A DNA stretch of 35,973 nucleotides from an uncultured Bacteroidota bacterium (GCA_903889915.1 CAISZK010000401.1:1-35973), one strand, 5' to 3'. Positions 7,617-17,199 are shown, counted from the first letter of the stretch. The notes: a model not told the origin generated them from the letters alone. Translations and numbers: made by a program.

Positions 7617-10600
7617 TCAACCAAGTTCATCACCTTTTTCCACCCCCGGTAATTCAACAAAAAAAGTTGTCCCCTTATTTTTTTCCGACTCAAATCTGAT
7701 GCTTCCATCATAACTTTCAACAATGCTTTTCACCATTGCCAATCCCAGTCCCATACCTCCTGTTTTTGTTGTGAAGTTTGGTGAGAAAATCTTTTCACTT
7801 TCTTCTTTCGAAATGCCTGTTCCGTTGTCGGTCACTTTAATGGTGATCCGTTTCCCTTCGCAAACGATCTCAACATCCACCCTTCCGTTTGGCACATCAT
7901 TTATGGCCTGAATAGAATTTTTCAAAAGATTATTAATCACCCGCAGCATTTGTGTTTTATCAGCAAAGATAAAGCAAGGCGTGGTCGCTGGTCTGATCAG
8001 GTTTATCAACTGTTTATTGTCCTGGTAAAGGGCAATAGCATTTTCAATAAGGTTTACAATGTTGATGTTCTCATTATGCGCCCTCGGCATCTTTGCAAAA
8101 TCTGAAAACTCCGAAGCTATCCTGCTCAGCGATTCAATCTGCTCTATCATGGTGCCGGTGAATTTTTCAAATTTAATTCCCCAGTCAGGAGTCTTTTCTT
8201 CCCACGATTTTTTGAGATATTGCAAACTCAGTTTCATTGGTGTCAGCGGGTTTTTAATTTCATGCGCCACCTGCTTGGCCATTTCCCTCCATGCGCTTTC
8301 TCTTTCCGATTTGGCAAGCAGATCGGCGCTCTCGGTAAGTTCGTCAATCATGCGATTGTAATCACTGATCAGCCCGCCTATCTCATCATTCCGCTGCCAT
8401 GCAATTTTTTCATTCTTTCTTCCCAGTTTGATTTGGCCGATTTTATCTTTGATCAGTTTCATTGGCCTCGTAATATAATTCGAAACCAGCAGTGCAATGA
8501 TAATGGCAAGTGCAACGAGAATGATATTGATATTGATAAATGCGATCAGGAAAGTTGAGATCTCTTTTTTCAGTTCGCTTTGCTTGGCGAAATACGGAAG
8601 GTTGATATACCCGATCAGTTCGTTGTTGTCATTTCTGAAAGGTACATAAGCCGATTCGTAAAACAGCTTTCCGATATTTTCCTGGTGAATGAACAGTGTG
8701 TTTTTATTTGTCGTTAGTTCGCTAAACGCTTTGGCATCCATTTTTCGTGACACCATACCTTCATCAAATACCTGCGGACGTGATGACGCAACAAGTATTC
8801 CTCCGGGTGTGTAGAGATTTATATCTGTAAAGAAAACATTCGAAAACCTCGTCAGCAAAGTTGCCACCTCTTCTTTCATATCAGGCGTGACCTGCGAAAC
8901 ACCACCAAGTTTATTTTCCACTTCGATCAAAACAGAGTGGGCTTTTTCACTGATGTTGTCAACATTTTTTTTATCGTAAAGCCCGATAATATAATACAGC
9001 GTTGACACCCCGATAATGACAAATGATGCGATCAGCACTGACACCATTGATATTTGTATCCGGGTCTTGAAGTTAAAATTGATCTCATTTATCTTCATCG
9101 GAAAATGAAGCACAAAAAATATGATTGCAATGAAAAGACAATAGAAAATGAAGAGATAGGAAAATGGCGCTACGATGTCCATAGCTGTTTCTTTTCTTTT
9201 GCTGATGATGATACTTGTTGTTGAATTTATTTTGTAAAACAAATGATCGAAATCATCTTTTTCGAAAAACGAATATTCACCGTTTAAGTGCGGTTGATAG
9301 GTATCAGCATTCAGGCTGTAATAATACTTTCCGTACTGCATAAGCAGCTTTCCGTTCTTATATTTGGCGTAAGAATAATTATTGAGGTCTCTGTTTATTT
9401 TAATGGCTTTGTCAATGAGCAATTCCGGATATCCCTGTTCAGTGTCCAGAAATTTCGAATTCATTTCCAGGTAAACATTGGTAGGATGTGAGCTGTCCGC
9501 TTTATTGAAATAAAAAGGTATTCTCGCAATGTAGCTGTTACCGCCCAATCCGTTGTTGAGGAAGAACAAATCGGAATCCATAGTTGTAATGCCTGAACTG
9601 TCAACCATGCGTTTGAAAAATGTGTCGCAGTCACAATTGATCTCCTTTGGCTGAATGGTCAGTATTTGCCCGGGAGGACACAGCGTAACCTGGAAATTAT
9701 ATCTAGACCAGTATCCGTTCAGATAATTCTTTTCAAGCAGATCGGAAATCTGCGATTCTTTATTTTCATTTCCTGATTGAATAACTTTTCGAATGTTGGT
9801 ATCATCCTGAATTTTGTCTTCTGTTTCGTCAAACAAATATTCCGCGATGGGATCCTGTTCAATCGAAAGCTGTGATGCAAGCAATTTCCTTTTTTCTCTT
9901 TCTTTATACGTGTTGTACTCATAAAAACAATACGTGGAAAGCAGTGAAAACAAAATGATGTAAACTGCCACAGCCTGCATCGAAATGCGAAGATTGTCTC
10001 TTTTCAGATAGAACCCTATGCAAGCATAGAGAATGAAAATAGCAAGCAGGTAAGTCCATGCGATGCTGTCAGAATATAGGTTGAGCAACCCAAAGCAGAC
10101 CCATGCTCCGGTCAGAATAAACAAGAAATCACGTAACCTGGAATTATTCAGATTGAAGACTTTTTCAGCAAGCAGATAAGTGAAAAGAAAGAATGAAAAC
10201 AAAAGAAAAGAAGCTGTCAGTAACCCAATGAAACTGTAGAAATCCAGATTGAAAATATTGTTCAGATCAAATATCAGACTCGAGTTAATGATCAGTCCTT
10301 TTATAATGTTGAACGTAAACGAAAATAGCAATGGAATGATGAACAGCAATGCAACAGACAGAACAATGCGAATGATTGCCGGCATTTTTGTCTTGCTGAA
10401 AAGATCTCTTCTGAATGACCTGAACAGAAAAAGGCAAATCACGAAAATGCTGATAACATTTAACAGAAGGTCTCCCAGCGATGGCACAATGTCGGAATTG
10501 GCATAGTATTTTGGCCCGAAAGCATTGAAAGAATAAGCAAAATCAGGCAACCTGAATCTGAAACAGACATAGCGAAAACCCGCTATCAACAGGCAAATCA

Positions 10601-11336
10601 GCAAAACCCAGACAGCTTCAAATTTATATTTTTTTGTGATCTTTCTGAGAAGAAGAACCAGGAATGAAATAAAGAAAATATAGGCCAGAATGAAACTTGC
10701 AAAAGCAATGTGTTCGCTGATCTCCGAAAATGTTTTGACATTTTTAAACAATAATGAACAGAGCAAATAACCTTCGGAAGAAAACACATTATAGCCTCCT
10801 TCCATCAACTGAATTTCGCAGTTATCAGGAAGGGTAAAATCTTTTTGAAAAGCATTTGTCAGGTATTCGTTTTGATAGCGGTATTCTCTCTTGATAAGGA
10901 TGGCGCCACGGATCAGATAATCTTTAAATCTCTTTTCTCTTATTTCATACCAGCCATTATTCAGGTGAAAAATTTCTGAAATGTAGAGCGTATCAACAAT
11001 AATATCTTCCACAGGGATGGAGTTGGTTGACCAGTAAACAACCGAATCATTTTTTGAAACGATGACTGCAATTTTCTTCTCTGAAAAAATATTTTCAAAG
11101 TATTCCGCATCCTTTGCCAGTGTGGGTTTGGGAGCTTTCAGATCGTTCAGGGTTTTTTCAAGTACATTGTCTAAAATTGCTTCTTTCTCATGAAGGGTTT
11201 TAGAGAAATTATTCACTTCGGTCTGATAGTCCGGTTCCTTCAGTGCATTTAGCCTTATGAGCCATGAAGAGACAAGAAAGATCACGCTGGCAGCGATACA
11301 CAGGTAAACAGATTGTATTTTAATTCTCTTGTTCAT
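7617..11336 (-). CDS. Very large NtrY-like membrane sensor histidine kinase
   Basis: At 1239 residues this is about twice the size of ordinary sensor kinases. An N-terminal membrane helix (about 13-33) is followed by an extracytoplasmic segment. A block of several helices (about 205-475) and a second large extracytoplasmic region come next. Helices follow near 735-757 and 775-800, then a sensor domain (about 800-925), a helix (about 930-950) ending in NYITRPMKL, and HAMP. The kinase core is HisKA with the H-box QVAHEIKNPLTPMKLSLQYL (His near 1024), N-box NNLLKNSIQAI (about 1142), G1 VTDNGTGIS, and F/G2 boxes FSPNFTTKTGGMGLGLAMVK. All residues needed for autophosphorylation and ATP binding are present. 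The H-box wording is typical of NtrY-type kinases. No response regulator is adjacent, so the partner is unknown. A TATTTTTG box at 11443-11450 (reverse strand) could be its promoter. Confidence 0.93.
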   Translation of the reverse strand: MNKRIKIQSVYLCIAASVIFLVSSWLIRLNALKEPDYQTEVNNFSKTLHEKEAILDNVLEKTLNDLKAPKPTLAKDAEYFENIFSEKKIAVIVSKNDSVVYWSTNSIPVEDIIVDTLYISEIFHLNNGWYEIREKRFKDYLIRGAILIKREYRYQNEYLTNAFQKDFTLPDNCEIQLMEGGYNVFSSEGYLLCSLLFKNVKTFSEISEHIAFASFILAYIFFISFLVLLLRKITKKYKFEAVWVLLICLLIAGFRYVCFRFRLPDFAYSFNAFGPKYYANSDIVPSLGDLLLNVISIFVICLFLFRSFRRDLFSKTKMPAIIRIVLSVALLFIIPLLFSFTFNIIKGLIINSSLIFDLNNIFNLDFYSFIGLLTASFLLFSFFLFTYLLAEKVFNLNNSRLRDFLFILTGAWVCFGLLNLYSDSIAWTYLLAIFILYACIGFYLKRDNLRISMQAVAVYIILFSLLSTYCFYEYNTYKEREKRKLLASQLSIEQDPIAEYLFDETEDKIQDDTNIRKVIQSGNENKESQISDLLEKNYLNGYWSRYNFQVTLCPPGQILTIQPKEINCDCDTFFKRMVDSSGITTMDSDLFFLNNGLGGNSYIARIPFYFNKADSSHPTNVYLEMNSKFLDTEQGYPELLIDKAIKINRDLNNYSYAKYKNGKLLMQYGKYYYSLNADTYQPHLNGEYSFFEKDDFDHLFYKINSTTSIIISKRKETAMDIVAPFSYLFIFYCLFIAIIFFVLHFPMKINEINFNFKTRIQISMVSVLIASFVIIGVSTLYYIIGLYDKKNVDNISEKAHSVLIEVENKLGGVSQVTPDMKEEVATLLTRFSNVFFTDINLYTPGGILVASSRPQVFDEGMVSRKMDAKAFSELTTNKNTLFIHQENIGKLFYESAYVPFRNDNNELIGYINLPYFAKQSELKKEISTFLIAFININIILVALAIIIALLVSNYITRPMKLIKDKIGQIKLGRKNEKIAWQRNDEIGGLISDYNRMIDELTESADLLAKSERESAWREMAKQVAHEIKNPLTPMKLSLQYLKKSWEEKTPDWGIKFEKFTGTMIEQIESLSRIASEFSDFAKMPRAHNENINIVNLIENAIALYQDNKQLINLIRPATTPCFIFADKTQMLRVINNLLKNSIQAINDVPNGRVDVEIVCEGKRITIKVTDNGTGISKEESEKIFSPNFTTKTGGMGLGLAMVKSIVESYDGSIRFESEKNKGTTFFVELPGVEKGDELG

Positions 11337-11692
11337 GCAGCAATGATCAATAATACTGGAGTTTTTTATTCTAAATTATCGTTCTGATTGGCTCAGTTTC
11401 TTTATGAATTCATCAGAGGCAAATCAGTTTATGAATGCATTGCAAAAATAAGCTAAATTTTTCTTTATGAAATGCAAAGGTAAAGTATGAAATCAAAAGA
11501 CGATCGTTGAATTGAAGCTCCATGAAAAAAGATTTTTGCTTATTAAGAATACACTGATTGCAGGTGTTTGTATAATCCACACATTAACAACAACAATTGT
11601 ACCAGCGCATCAATTATCCTGCTATACTTTAATTCTTCATCAAGGTTGTTTATTACATGATTTTCTTTATAACTTTGCAAACCCGGAATTGA
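11337..11692. other. Intergenic region between the kinase gene and the tRNA
   Basis: The stretch separates the minus-strand kinase from the plus-strand tRNA and would carry both promoters. A 72-codon ORF across it runs into the tRNA and is not considered real. Nothing else is recognised. Confidence 0.55.
11646..11677 (+). promoter_or_regulatory. Putative promoter of tRNA-Arg
   Basis: TTG at 11646-11648 and TAACTTTG at 11670-11677 are 21 bases apart, matching the Bacteroidota minus-33 TTTG / minus-7 TAnnTTTG layout. Start would fall about 9 bases before the mature tRNA. Confidence 0.6.
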
Positions 11693-11764
11693 GGCCCTAT
11701 AGTTCAACGGATAGAACGGAAGTTTCCTAAACTTTAAATCCAGGTTCGATTCCTGGTGGGGCTA
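11693..11764 (+). tRNA. tRNA-Arg (anticodon CCU)
   Basis: The 72 bases fold as a full cloverleaf. The acceptor is GGCCCTA with TGGGGCT (a G-U at 1-72 and a wobble at position 6). The D-stem is GTTC/GAAC with loop AACGGATA. The anticodon stem is GAAGT/ACTTT with loop TTCCTAA, giving anticodon CCT at 34-36. The variable loop is AAAT. The T-arm is CCAGG-TTCGATT-CCTGG. The discriminator is A and no CCA is encoded. It reads AGG codons. A promoter lies just upstream and a strong terminator just downstream, so it is a single-gene transcript. Confidence 0.93.
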
Positions 11765-11774
11765 CATAAAAAAT

Positions 11775-11813
11775 AAAACCATCTGTAAACTGAGTATTTG
11801 CAGATGGTTTTTT
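11775..11813 (+). terminator. Rho-independent terminator of tRNA-Arg
   Basis: AAAACCATCTG-t-AAA (11775-11789) pairs with TTT-g-CAGATGGTTTT (11797-11811), loop of 7 bases, running into a T-run. It starts 11 bases after the tRNA. Confidence 0.85.
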
Positions 11814-11821
11814 ATTTTCAA

Positions 11822-11907
11822 AAGTCATTGGTCTTTCCCTAAACCACTATTGACTATTGACTATTGACCATTGACTAATGACCAATGACCAATGACCAAT
11901 GACTATT
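11822..11907. repeat. Heptamer repeat array, locus 1
   Basis: From 11847 the sequence is a row of 7-base units of the CTATTGA / CCATTGA / CCAATGA type, about eight in all, ending at the stop codon of the gene at 11903. An opposite-orientation AAAGTCATTGGTC at 11821-11832 could pair with the array to form a hairpin. The same unit family recurs at three other intergenic places in this window. Confidence 0.8.
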
Positions 11908-14479
11908 TATCAAAAATAGTTATCGTCCCTGACATAGGTTGAATATAATCAATGAAAGTGATAATGTAATAGTAAACCCCGTCATGATGATTATCGCCAT
12001 TCCAGTCATTTTTGTAGTCTGTACTTTCATAGACTTTTTTACCCCAGCGATTATAGATCTGAACATGTGTATTCGGATATTCTTCCAGACCTTTAATGAC
12101 AAAGTAATCATTGTAGCCATCACCATTGGGAGTAATGACATTGGGAATAGTTACATCGCAAAGAATTCCGGTCACGATCACAGAGTCCGTCACTGTAGTG
12201 CAGCCTGTCTTTTTCACACTGACGATATAAATTCCGGGTACACCATTCGGACTGAAATTAAGTGAAGACCCGGTTGTAGCTCCGGGATTCCAGAGATAAG
12301 TATATTGTGGTGAATCGCCGGACTGCGCAGCATCAAGAGCAACGGAACGCTGAATGCAGATGGTTGTATCAGGACCGAGATTAATGTAAGGATGAGGGAT
12401 CACTTTAACATTTATGGTATCATAGCCATAACAGGTAGATCCGGGGCCTGACTGAACCTGCACCGAAAATGTTTGCGTAGTAGATGCAGTAATGGTTTCA
12501 GTGGTCGCACCGGTATTCCATGTGTAAAGATAATTGGCGCCCGCTCCTGCATCCAGCACAAAGGGCGTTTCGGAACAGGTGTCGGGACCGAGATTGACAG
12601 CCGGCAGAGGGAATGTGGTGATATTGATTGTATCCTTGTCAATACATTGCAGTAAGGCTCCGTCAGTGTTGGTAACAGTAACGATAAACGTACCGCCGGG
12701 AGCGCCTTCGGTAATCGTTTGTGTTGTTTCGCCTGTGCTCCACAGATATGTTGCACCCGGATTTCCTGCATCAAGCAGAACGGTATTACTTCCGCATAAA
12801 GAAGTATCGGAACCAAGGTTCACATGAGGAGTGTTCACCACTGTGATTGAAAGAGTAGTGTCGTAGGAACATCCATAAGCATCATAGATGGTCATGGTGT
12901 AGGTATAAACACCTCCAACAGATGGGTGCACATAAATTGATGAATCGTTTGTACCGATGATATAACTGCCACTCCATCCTATTGAATCAATGGGAACATT
13001 GTATGACCAGCCAGTGGTTGTCAATAGACTTGGGTCAAGGTTAAGTGTCCAGTTGAAAATATATCCGTTGTCCTGTCCCCAGTCATCACAGATCTGTATG
13101 TTCCATGTTCCGTTGAGTGGACATCCAATCAATCCGGAGAAAGAATTATTGAGTGCGAAATAACCCGTATGTGCGGCCTGGTTGACAGAATCAATAGTGC
13201 CAGCCAAATTACACTGGGAATTGTACGTTCCGACATTAGAATAAATCTCTGACCAGCAATAAGGCCATCCGGTTCCAACAGTGTTTTGCGAAGGATCACA
13301 GGGTGCGGTATCGCTGTCCCATGGAGAACCATCATAAGGAACCCCCAGGTAAGCTGAACCTGAGTGGAGGTTCGGAGCCATAGCTACACTTTGTCCGTTA
13401 GGACAGAAAATGGTAAAACCAAGGTCACCTCCAAATGAATGTTCCATCGTAACACAAACAGATAAAATGTCTGAAGCAGCAGTAATGGTCTGTCCGGGAC
13501 TGAAACAAGTGAAGGTAACATCTGTATTGTAACATTGAGTACCACAAACAGGACCATCAGGAACAAACATCGTGCTGTCGAAGCTTTGCGAAGTTGACTG
13601 GTTAGAAACTACAGGCACAACCTGGATGATATCGCTCACATTGTAACCGACTGTAATTTGAATGGTATCCTGTTGAGAACAAATATTTGGCAGGGGATGA
13701 ATAACACCGATAGGGTTTCCGGAAATCCTCACTCTTAATGGCAGGAAATTGGTATTGGTACAACCGTGTGCGTCAATAACTGTCAACGAAACATCATAGC
13801 CATGAACATTGGGATAATAATGATGGATCACCTGACCTGTGTCAATCGTTCCGTCTCCAAAATTCCAGATGAATAAAGATGTTGCGGCGTCCTGATTATA
13901 AACAGAGCCATTCTGCGGAAACACACCGGGGCCTGAACCAAGAGCCGCGAAGGTAACAGTGTCGCCATGACAGATATCAACATATCCGCTATCATCGGGC
14001 ATGGGATGGAAAACAGCCGGATCCAAAGTAGCAAGCACCTGCTGACAAACGGGAACACATACGAGTGATGCAAACCAACCTGCATTTTCAGTCACTCCAT
14101 TTGATTTGAATTTAAAAGTCATGTCTCCTGTAGGATTTGTAATAGAAGCTTCAAGAGCGAGGCCTGCAAGTGGGTTGGCATTATTGTAAGCCCCGAACAA
14201 AGGAGCTGCGGTTGAGGAACCATCATAAACATAAAGAGTATCCGAAGGGTCAACATCAAACTGGTGAAAATCCATTCTGATGTGGGTCAGTGTACCACTG
14301 TTGGAATGAAATGTCATGGTGTAGTTTTCATTGGCACTATAATTACCACCACCACCACCACTGTCGTAGAAATCTCCTACGCATGTGTTTTGCGTACCAC
14401 CGGAACTGATAAGGATATCCTGTGAGTAAATGAACCCAGAAATGAACATGCATATCAGGGCTATAATATATTTTTTCAT
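11903..14479 (-). CDS. Secreted CUB / PKD / P-domain protein with T9SS type-B C-terminal sorting domain
   Basis: The protein has 858 residues. A signal peptide (MKKYIIALICMFISGFIYSQ) is followed by a CUB-like domain (about 22-142: FHQFDVDPSDTLYVYDG). Next come a PKD domain (about 150-250: FIWNFGDGTIDTG, then YDVSLTVIDAHGC), and a proprotein-convertase P-like beta-sandwich (about 300-480, ending NGTWNIQICDDWGQDNGY). Three Ig/PKD-like repeats then share VNLGxDT, LDAG and YxWxTG motifs (about 550-770). The last about 85 residues (IPNVITPNGDGYNDYF, QIYNRWGKKVYES, WNGDNHHDGVYYY) match the gliding-motility-type, type-B sorting domain, so the protein is exported by T9SS and held on or released from the surface. 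No protease domain is present despite the P-domain. It follows the 14501-14980 gene by 21 bases and is probably cotranscribed with it. Confidence 0.92.
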   Translation of the reverse strand: MKKYIIALICMFISGFIYSQDILISSGGTQNTCVGDFYDSGGGGGNYSANENYTMTFHSNSGTLTHIRMDFHQFDVDPSDTLYVYDGSSTAAPLFGAYNNANPLAGLALEASITNPTGDMTFKFKSNGVTENAGWFASLVCVPVCQQVLATLDPAVFHPMPDDSGYVDICHGDTVTFAALGSGPGVFPQNGSVYNQDAATSLFIWNFGDGTIDTGQVIHHYYPNVHGYDVSLTVIDAHGCTNTNFLPLRVRISGNPIGVIHPLPNICSQQDTIQITVGYNVSDIIQVVPVVSNQSTSQSFDSTMFVPDGPVCGTQCYNTDVTFTCFSPGQTITAASDILSVCVTMEHSFGGDLGFTIFCPNGQSVAMAPNLHSGSAYLGVPYDGSPWDSDTAPCDPSQNTVGTGWPYCWSEIYSNVGTYNSQCNLAGTIDSVNQAAHTGYFALNNSFSGLIGCPLNGTWNIQICDDWGQDNGYIFNWTLNLDPSLLTTTGWSYNVPIDSIGWSGSYIIGTNDSSIYVHPSVGGVYTYTMTIYDAYGCSYDTTLSITVVNTPHVNLGSDTSLCGSNTVLLDAGNPGATYLWSTGETTQTITEGAPGGTFIVTVTNTDGALLQCIDKDTINITTFPLPAVNLGPDTCSETPFVLDAGAGANYLYTWNTGATTETITASTTQTFSVQVQSGPGSTCYGYDTINVKVIPHPYINLGPDTTICIQRSVALDAAQSGDSPQYTYLWNPGATTGSSLNFSPNGVPGIYIVSVKKTGCTTVTDSVIVTGILCDVTIPNVITPNGDGYNDYFVIKGLEEYPNTHVQIYNRWGKKVYESTDYKNDWNGDNHHDGVYYYIITFIDYIQPMSGTITIFDK

Positions 14480-14500
14480 AGGGATAGGTTTTTTGATTCT

Positions 14501-14980
14501 TTAATTATTTTTAATGTTATTTTTCGTGCAATACTGCTTGAAAGCCGCAGCTATTTTGTCTCTTGGAAGAAAGACAATGGCAATATTGGCATCTTTCCAT
14601 AGGTAGGTCGTGAAATTTTTATCCTGGGTTTTGAACGAATATTTCAAAACATTAAAAGTCTTGGCATCGTATTTCGTTTCGCTGAAATAAATGACCTGTT
14701 TTTTCGAAATATCTTCATTGACCTTCACAGTTTTGATGTCCTCGCCCGTTACAGGTTTTGATTGTGTGAGGCTGGTGGTGTAATAGGAATTGTCAAGATA
14801 AAAATTATAATACGCCAACAGGGAGGGATTATTTTGCTGCATCTGATGAATGTAGCTGCTGTCGAAACACTGATAAAGTCTGGCATCAGGGTTGATAGAG
14901 GAAGTGATTTGTGCATAAGAATTGCCTGAAAATAATGAAGGCAAAAACACTATAAACAATAAAAAAAATCTTGATCTCAT
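14501..14980 (-). CDS. Small secreted protein of unknown function upstream of the CUB protein
   Basis: The frame is open to an ATG at 15127, but the first 49 residues of that version look non-coding. The ATG at 14980 starts a clear signal peptide (MRSRFFLLFIVFLPSLFSG, then NSYAQ), giving 159 residues. A TAATTTTG box on the reverse strand at 15001-15008 would start transcription just before this ATG and exclude the longer start. The mature part is about 135 residues with no repeats and two Cys, and it contains KKQVIYFSETKYDAKTFNVL and a basic end. No family is recognised. The 21-base gap to the CUB-protein gene suggests a two-gene operon, so it may be exported with, or interact with, that protein. 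Confidence 0.75.
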   Translation of the reverse strand: MRSRFFLLFIVFLPSLFSGNSYAQITSSINPDARLYQCFDSSYIHQMQQNNPSLLAYYNFYLDNSYYTTSLTQSKPVTGEDIKTVKVNEDISKKQVIYFSETKYDAKTFNVLKYSFKTQDKNFTTYLWKDANIAIVFLPRDKIAAAFKQYCTKNNIKNN

Positions 14981-15000
14981 GTGGTTTGGATTTGACGCAT

Positions 15001-15008
15001 CAAAATTA
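15001..15008 (-). promoter_or_regulatory. Putative minus-7 box for the 14501-14980 operon
   Basis: The reverse strand reads TAATTTTG (consensus TAnnTTTG), about 20 bases before the ATG at 14980. No clear minus-33 TTTG at the proper distance. Confidence 0.4.
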
Positions 15009-15173
15009 GTAAACTTTTTTAAAATCTTAAATTTCTGATTTTTTTTAACATAGTATTTTTTCAAACAATAAGGTCGTACAAAACCTATTAACAAGGGCTG
15101 GTGAATATTCTTTTTAAATGAAAGCATAATTTATGCAGGAATTATCTACTTTGGCTTTTCAAATCTGAACCAC

Positions 15174-15725
15174 ATGAATTACATAGATCTGATACTGGCT
15201 GTCCCTTTGATATGGGCTTTATACAAAGGTTTCACCAAGGGGTTTATTATTGAAATAGCTTCACTTATTGCTATAGTTCTCGGCATTTATGGCGCTGTGC
15301 ATTTCTCCTATTTCATTTCTGACTTTCTGAAATTAAAATCTGCCTATTCTTCACTGATATCTTTTGCTATCACTTTTTTGATCATCGTAATCCTGATTTA
15401 TATACTTGCTAAAACGCTCGAAAAATCCATCAACCTTCTTGCTCTTGGTATTGCCAACAAATTAGCAGGCGCTTTTTTTGGTATGCTTAAAGTGGCTTTT
15501 ATTTTGAGTGTACTTCTCATCATTATTAATAAAATAGATTCGAAAACAGGCATCATCCCTGAAAAAACCAAACAGGGTTCATTGCTTTATTCTCCAATAT
15601 CCTCAATTGCTCCCTTTATTATTCCCAAATTAAATTTTGAAGATCTTCAAAAAAAACTGGACGCTGCTTCTGCAAAAAGCGGAGTTGACAGTGTGGGGGT
15701 GAAGAAGAAAAATAAAAGTCATTAA
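15174..15725 (+). CDS. cvpA: CvpA family membrane protein
   Basis: The 183 residues fit the CvpA (colicin V production) family, an inner-membrane protein with four helices (about 7-22, 28-50, 62-84, 99-121). The start MNYIDLILAVPLIWALYKGFTKGFI and the central glycine-rich helix LANKLAGAFFGMLKVAFILS are typical. The C-terminal tail after about residue 125 is soluble and variable, as usual. Known homologues affect envelope homeostasis and colicin V export; the precise activity is unknown. The gene is divergent from the 14501-14980 gene and ends inside a heptamer repeat array: its stop codon TAA is part of the first GTCATTAATCATT unit. Confidence 0.88.
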   Translation: MNYIDLILAVPLIWALYKGFTKGFIIEIASLIAIVLGIYGAVHFSYFISDFLKLKSAYSSLISFAITFLIIVILIYILAKTLEKSINLLALGIANKLAGAFFGMLKVAFILSVLLIIINKIDSKTGIIPEKTKQGSLLYSPISSIAPFIIPKLNFEDLQKKLDAASAKSGVDSVGVKKKNKSH

Positions 15726-15779
15726 TCATTAGTCATTAGTCAATGGTCAATGGTCAATGGTCAATGGTCAATAATCATC
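15718..15779. repeat. Heptamer repeat array, locus 2
   Basis: About eight tandem 7-base units of CATTAGT, then CAATGGT type, starting in the last codons of cvpA and ending about 10 bases before the stop of the convergent FN3-like gene. Same family as loci at 11847, 21048 and 30840. Confidence 0.8.
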
Positions 15780-15788
15780 GGACAAAAG

Positions 15789-16403
15789 TCAAATGATCAT
15801 GATCTGAATAGGATCACACCAAGGTGTTAAATCATCATATTTTACTGCACAGAACCGGAACCATACACGCTTTCCGCTTTCAAGATTTGTTATGGTAGCT
15901 TTTACTTTCCTTGAATATCCAACCACTTTCCAGCTTTCTTCATCAAGGATATCATTGCCGGTATTCATTGACCAGATATAAGAGCCGGCGCCTTTAACAG
16001 ACCTGCAACGCAGAACTGCTTCACCAGGGAAATTGCCGTGCTTTGCCATGAATTCTGGTATTGAAATCAAAGAGTTATCTTTTGTGCAATTAAATCCACT
16101 GCTTAAAATCAAAGCCATATTGCCTCTGGCAATTCTGTCCACATACAATCCTTCGGTGAACAGCAAATCGTTTACTTCATTTTTTGCTCTTAATAATTCC
16201 GCTGTTTTTTGTTTACCGCCTTCAAAAGCGGCTACAATTTTTACCCGGAGATTTTCGAGCGCAGTGTCAAGTTCAGTAAGTGGAATGTCGGGATTAGGAA
16301 ATGAATCATTGTCTGTCATTTTTTCTCTTACATTTTTTCCGAAATCATGTAGTTTTGATGCAGAATACCTCTTGTATTTGTGCACCACTTTTTTTTTCTT
16401 CAT
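15789..16403 (-). CDS. Hypothetical protein with fibronectin-type-III-like C-terminal domain
   Basis: The protein has 204 residues, no signal peptide, and a very basic N-terminus (MKKKKVVHKYKRYSASKLHDFG). Residues about 30-105 are helical, with a low-complexity start (DNDSFPNPDIPLTELDTALENL) and a segment ending near DRIARGNMALILSSGF. Residues about 120-204 have the spacing of an FN3 fold: AVLRCRSVKGAGSYIWSM, a middle strand WKVVGYSRKVKATITNL, then GKRVWFRFCAVKYDDLTPWCDPIQIMI. Proteins of this size and pattern are common and uncharacterised in Bacteroidota, often in repeat-rich regions. It is convergent with cvpA. Its role is unknown. Confidence 0.72.
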   Translation of the reverse strand: MKKKKVVHKYKRYSASKLHDFGKNVREKMTDNDSFPNPDIPLTELDTALENLRVKIVAAFEGGKQKTAELLRAKNEVNDLLFTEGLYVDRIARGNMALILSSGFNCTKDNSLISIPEFMAKHGNFPGEAVLRCRSVKGAGSYIWSMNTGNDILDEESWKVVGYSRKVKATITNLESGKRVWFRFCAVKYDDLTPWCDPIQIMII

Positions 16404-17199
16404 TGTTTTAAAAATTTAATTATTAGTTATTCCGTTTATTATTCAATTACTTTTCTTATTCCACACCCTGTACAATTGATGAATTTAGGGTGTTTCATCT
16501 CACTTATTTTAAATTATTTTCTTTAATCTCTTTTCAATTTTTCTTTCTGCTTTTTTTCTTCTTCGGGTTTTATGTCCTTCTTCACTACATCCCCGTATTA
16601 ACTTTTAAAAAATCACAAAAACTGAAATAATTTTTTTAAAAAACAATCAATAATAAATTGCCTTTTACTCTTACCACGAAGAAGGGTTGTCAGAATCACA
16701 TGAAAAGTCCAAAAAAAACAGCTTGCTTTTTTTTGAAAAAATTGCAGTGAAAAAAATCTACGAAAGTCTTTTTGCGTGCTTCAGGAGAATAATAAATTCA
16801 TGTTAGCCTTTACATTTACAAATCCTATCAAAACATGCGTGCATAGAACCAAAGTATCACTGCTTGGATGGCAAGTTTTTTTACATGGAAGTTAGGCTAG
16901 AAAACAATTAATTTAAACATAGCTGAATAACGTTTAAGTTCAAACGTAAAGAATGCAATATTTTAACCTTTAAAGCTAAGTTCCCAAATTCTGATATTAT
17001 GCATCCTTATGGCAGTTATAAGGGTTCGTTCTTTGATCTTATGGACGCAAATGCTGATTGTAAGAAAGGGTAATGTGATTGTATGAACCGGTGTTTGGGA
17101 ACACACCTTAATTTTATGATTAGGAAGAAAAAAAGTTATTCAGTAAATGCTTGTTCCTTCATCATTTTATTAAATAAATAAAGGACTGTTCTCACCGAG
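16404..17199. other. Intergenic region with no gene seen
   Basis: These 796 bases hold no credible ORF. Small inverted repeats are visible: CACCCT/AGGGTG at about 16463-16491, CCTTAT-N7-ATAAGG at 17005-17023, and GGTGT/ACACC at about 17091-17108. The last two lie downstream of the operon ending at 17200 but lack T-runs. The T-rich stretch 16500-16570 flanks the start of the FN3-like gene and may include its promoter. Confidence 0.55.

Noticed and set aside
11512-11730. 72-codon ORF before the tRNA
   Set aside because: It reads through the tRNA promoter and into the tRNA, so it cannot be a gene.
11847-11907. Possible CRISPR array
   Set aside because: Units are 7 bases with no spacers; it is a heptamer tandem repeat.
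11903-14479. Secreted subtilisin-type protease
   Set aside because: The P-like domain is present but there is no catalytic domain or triad.
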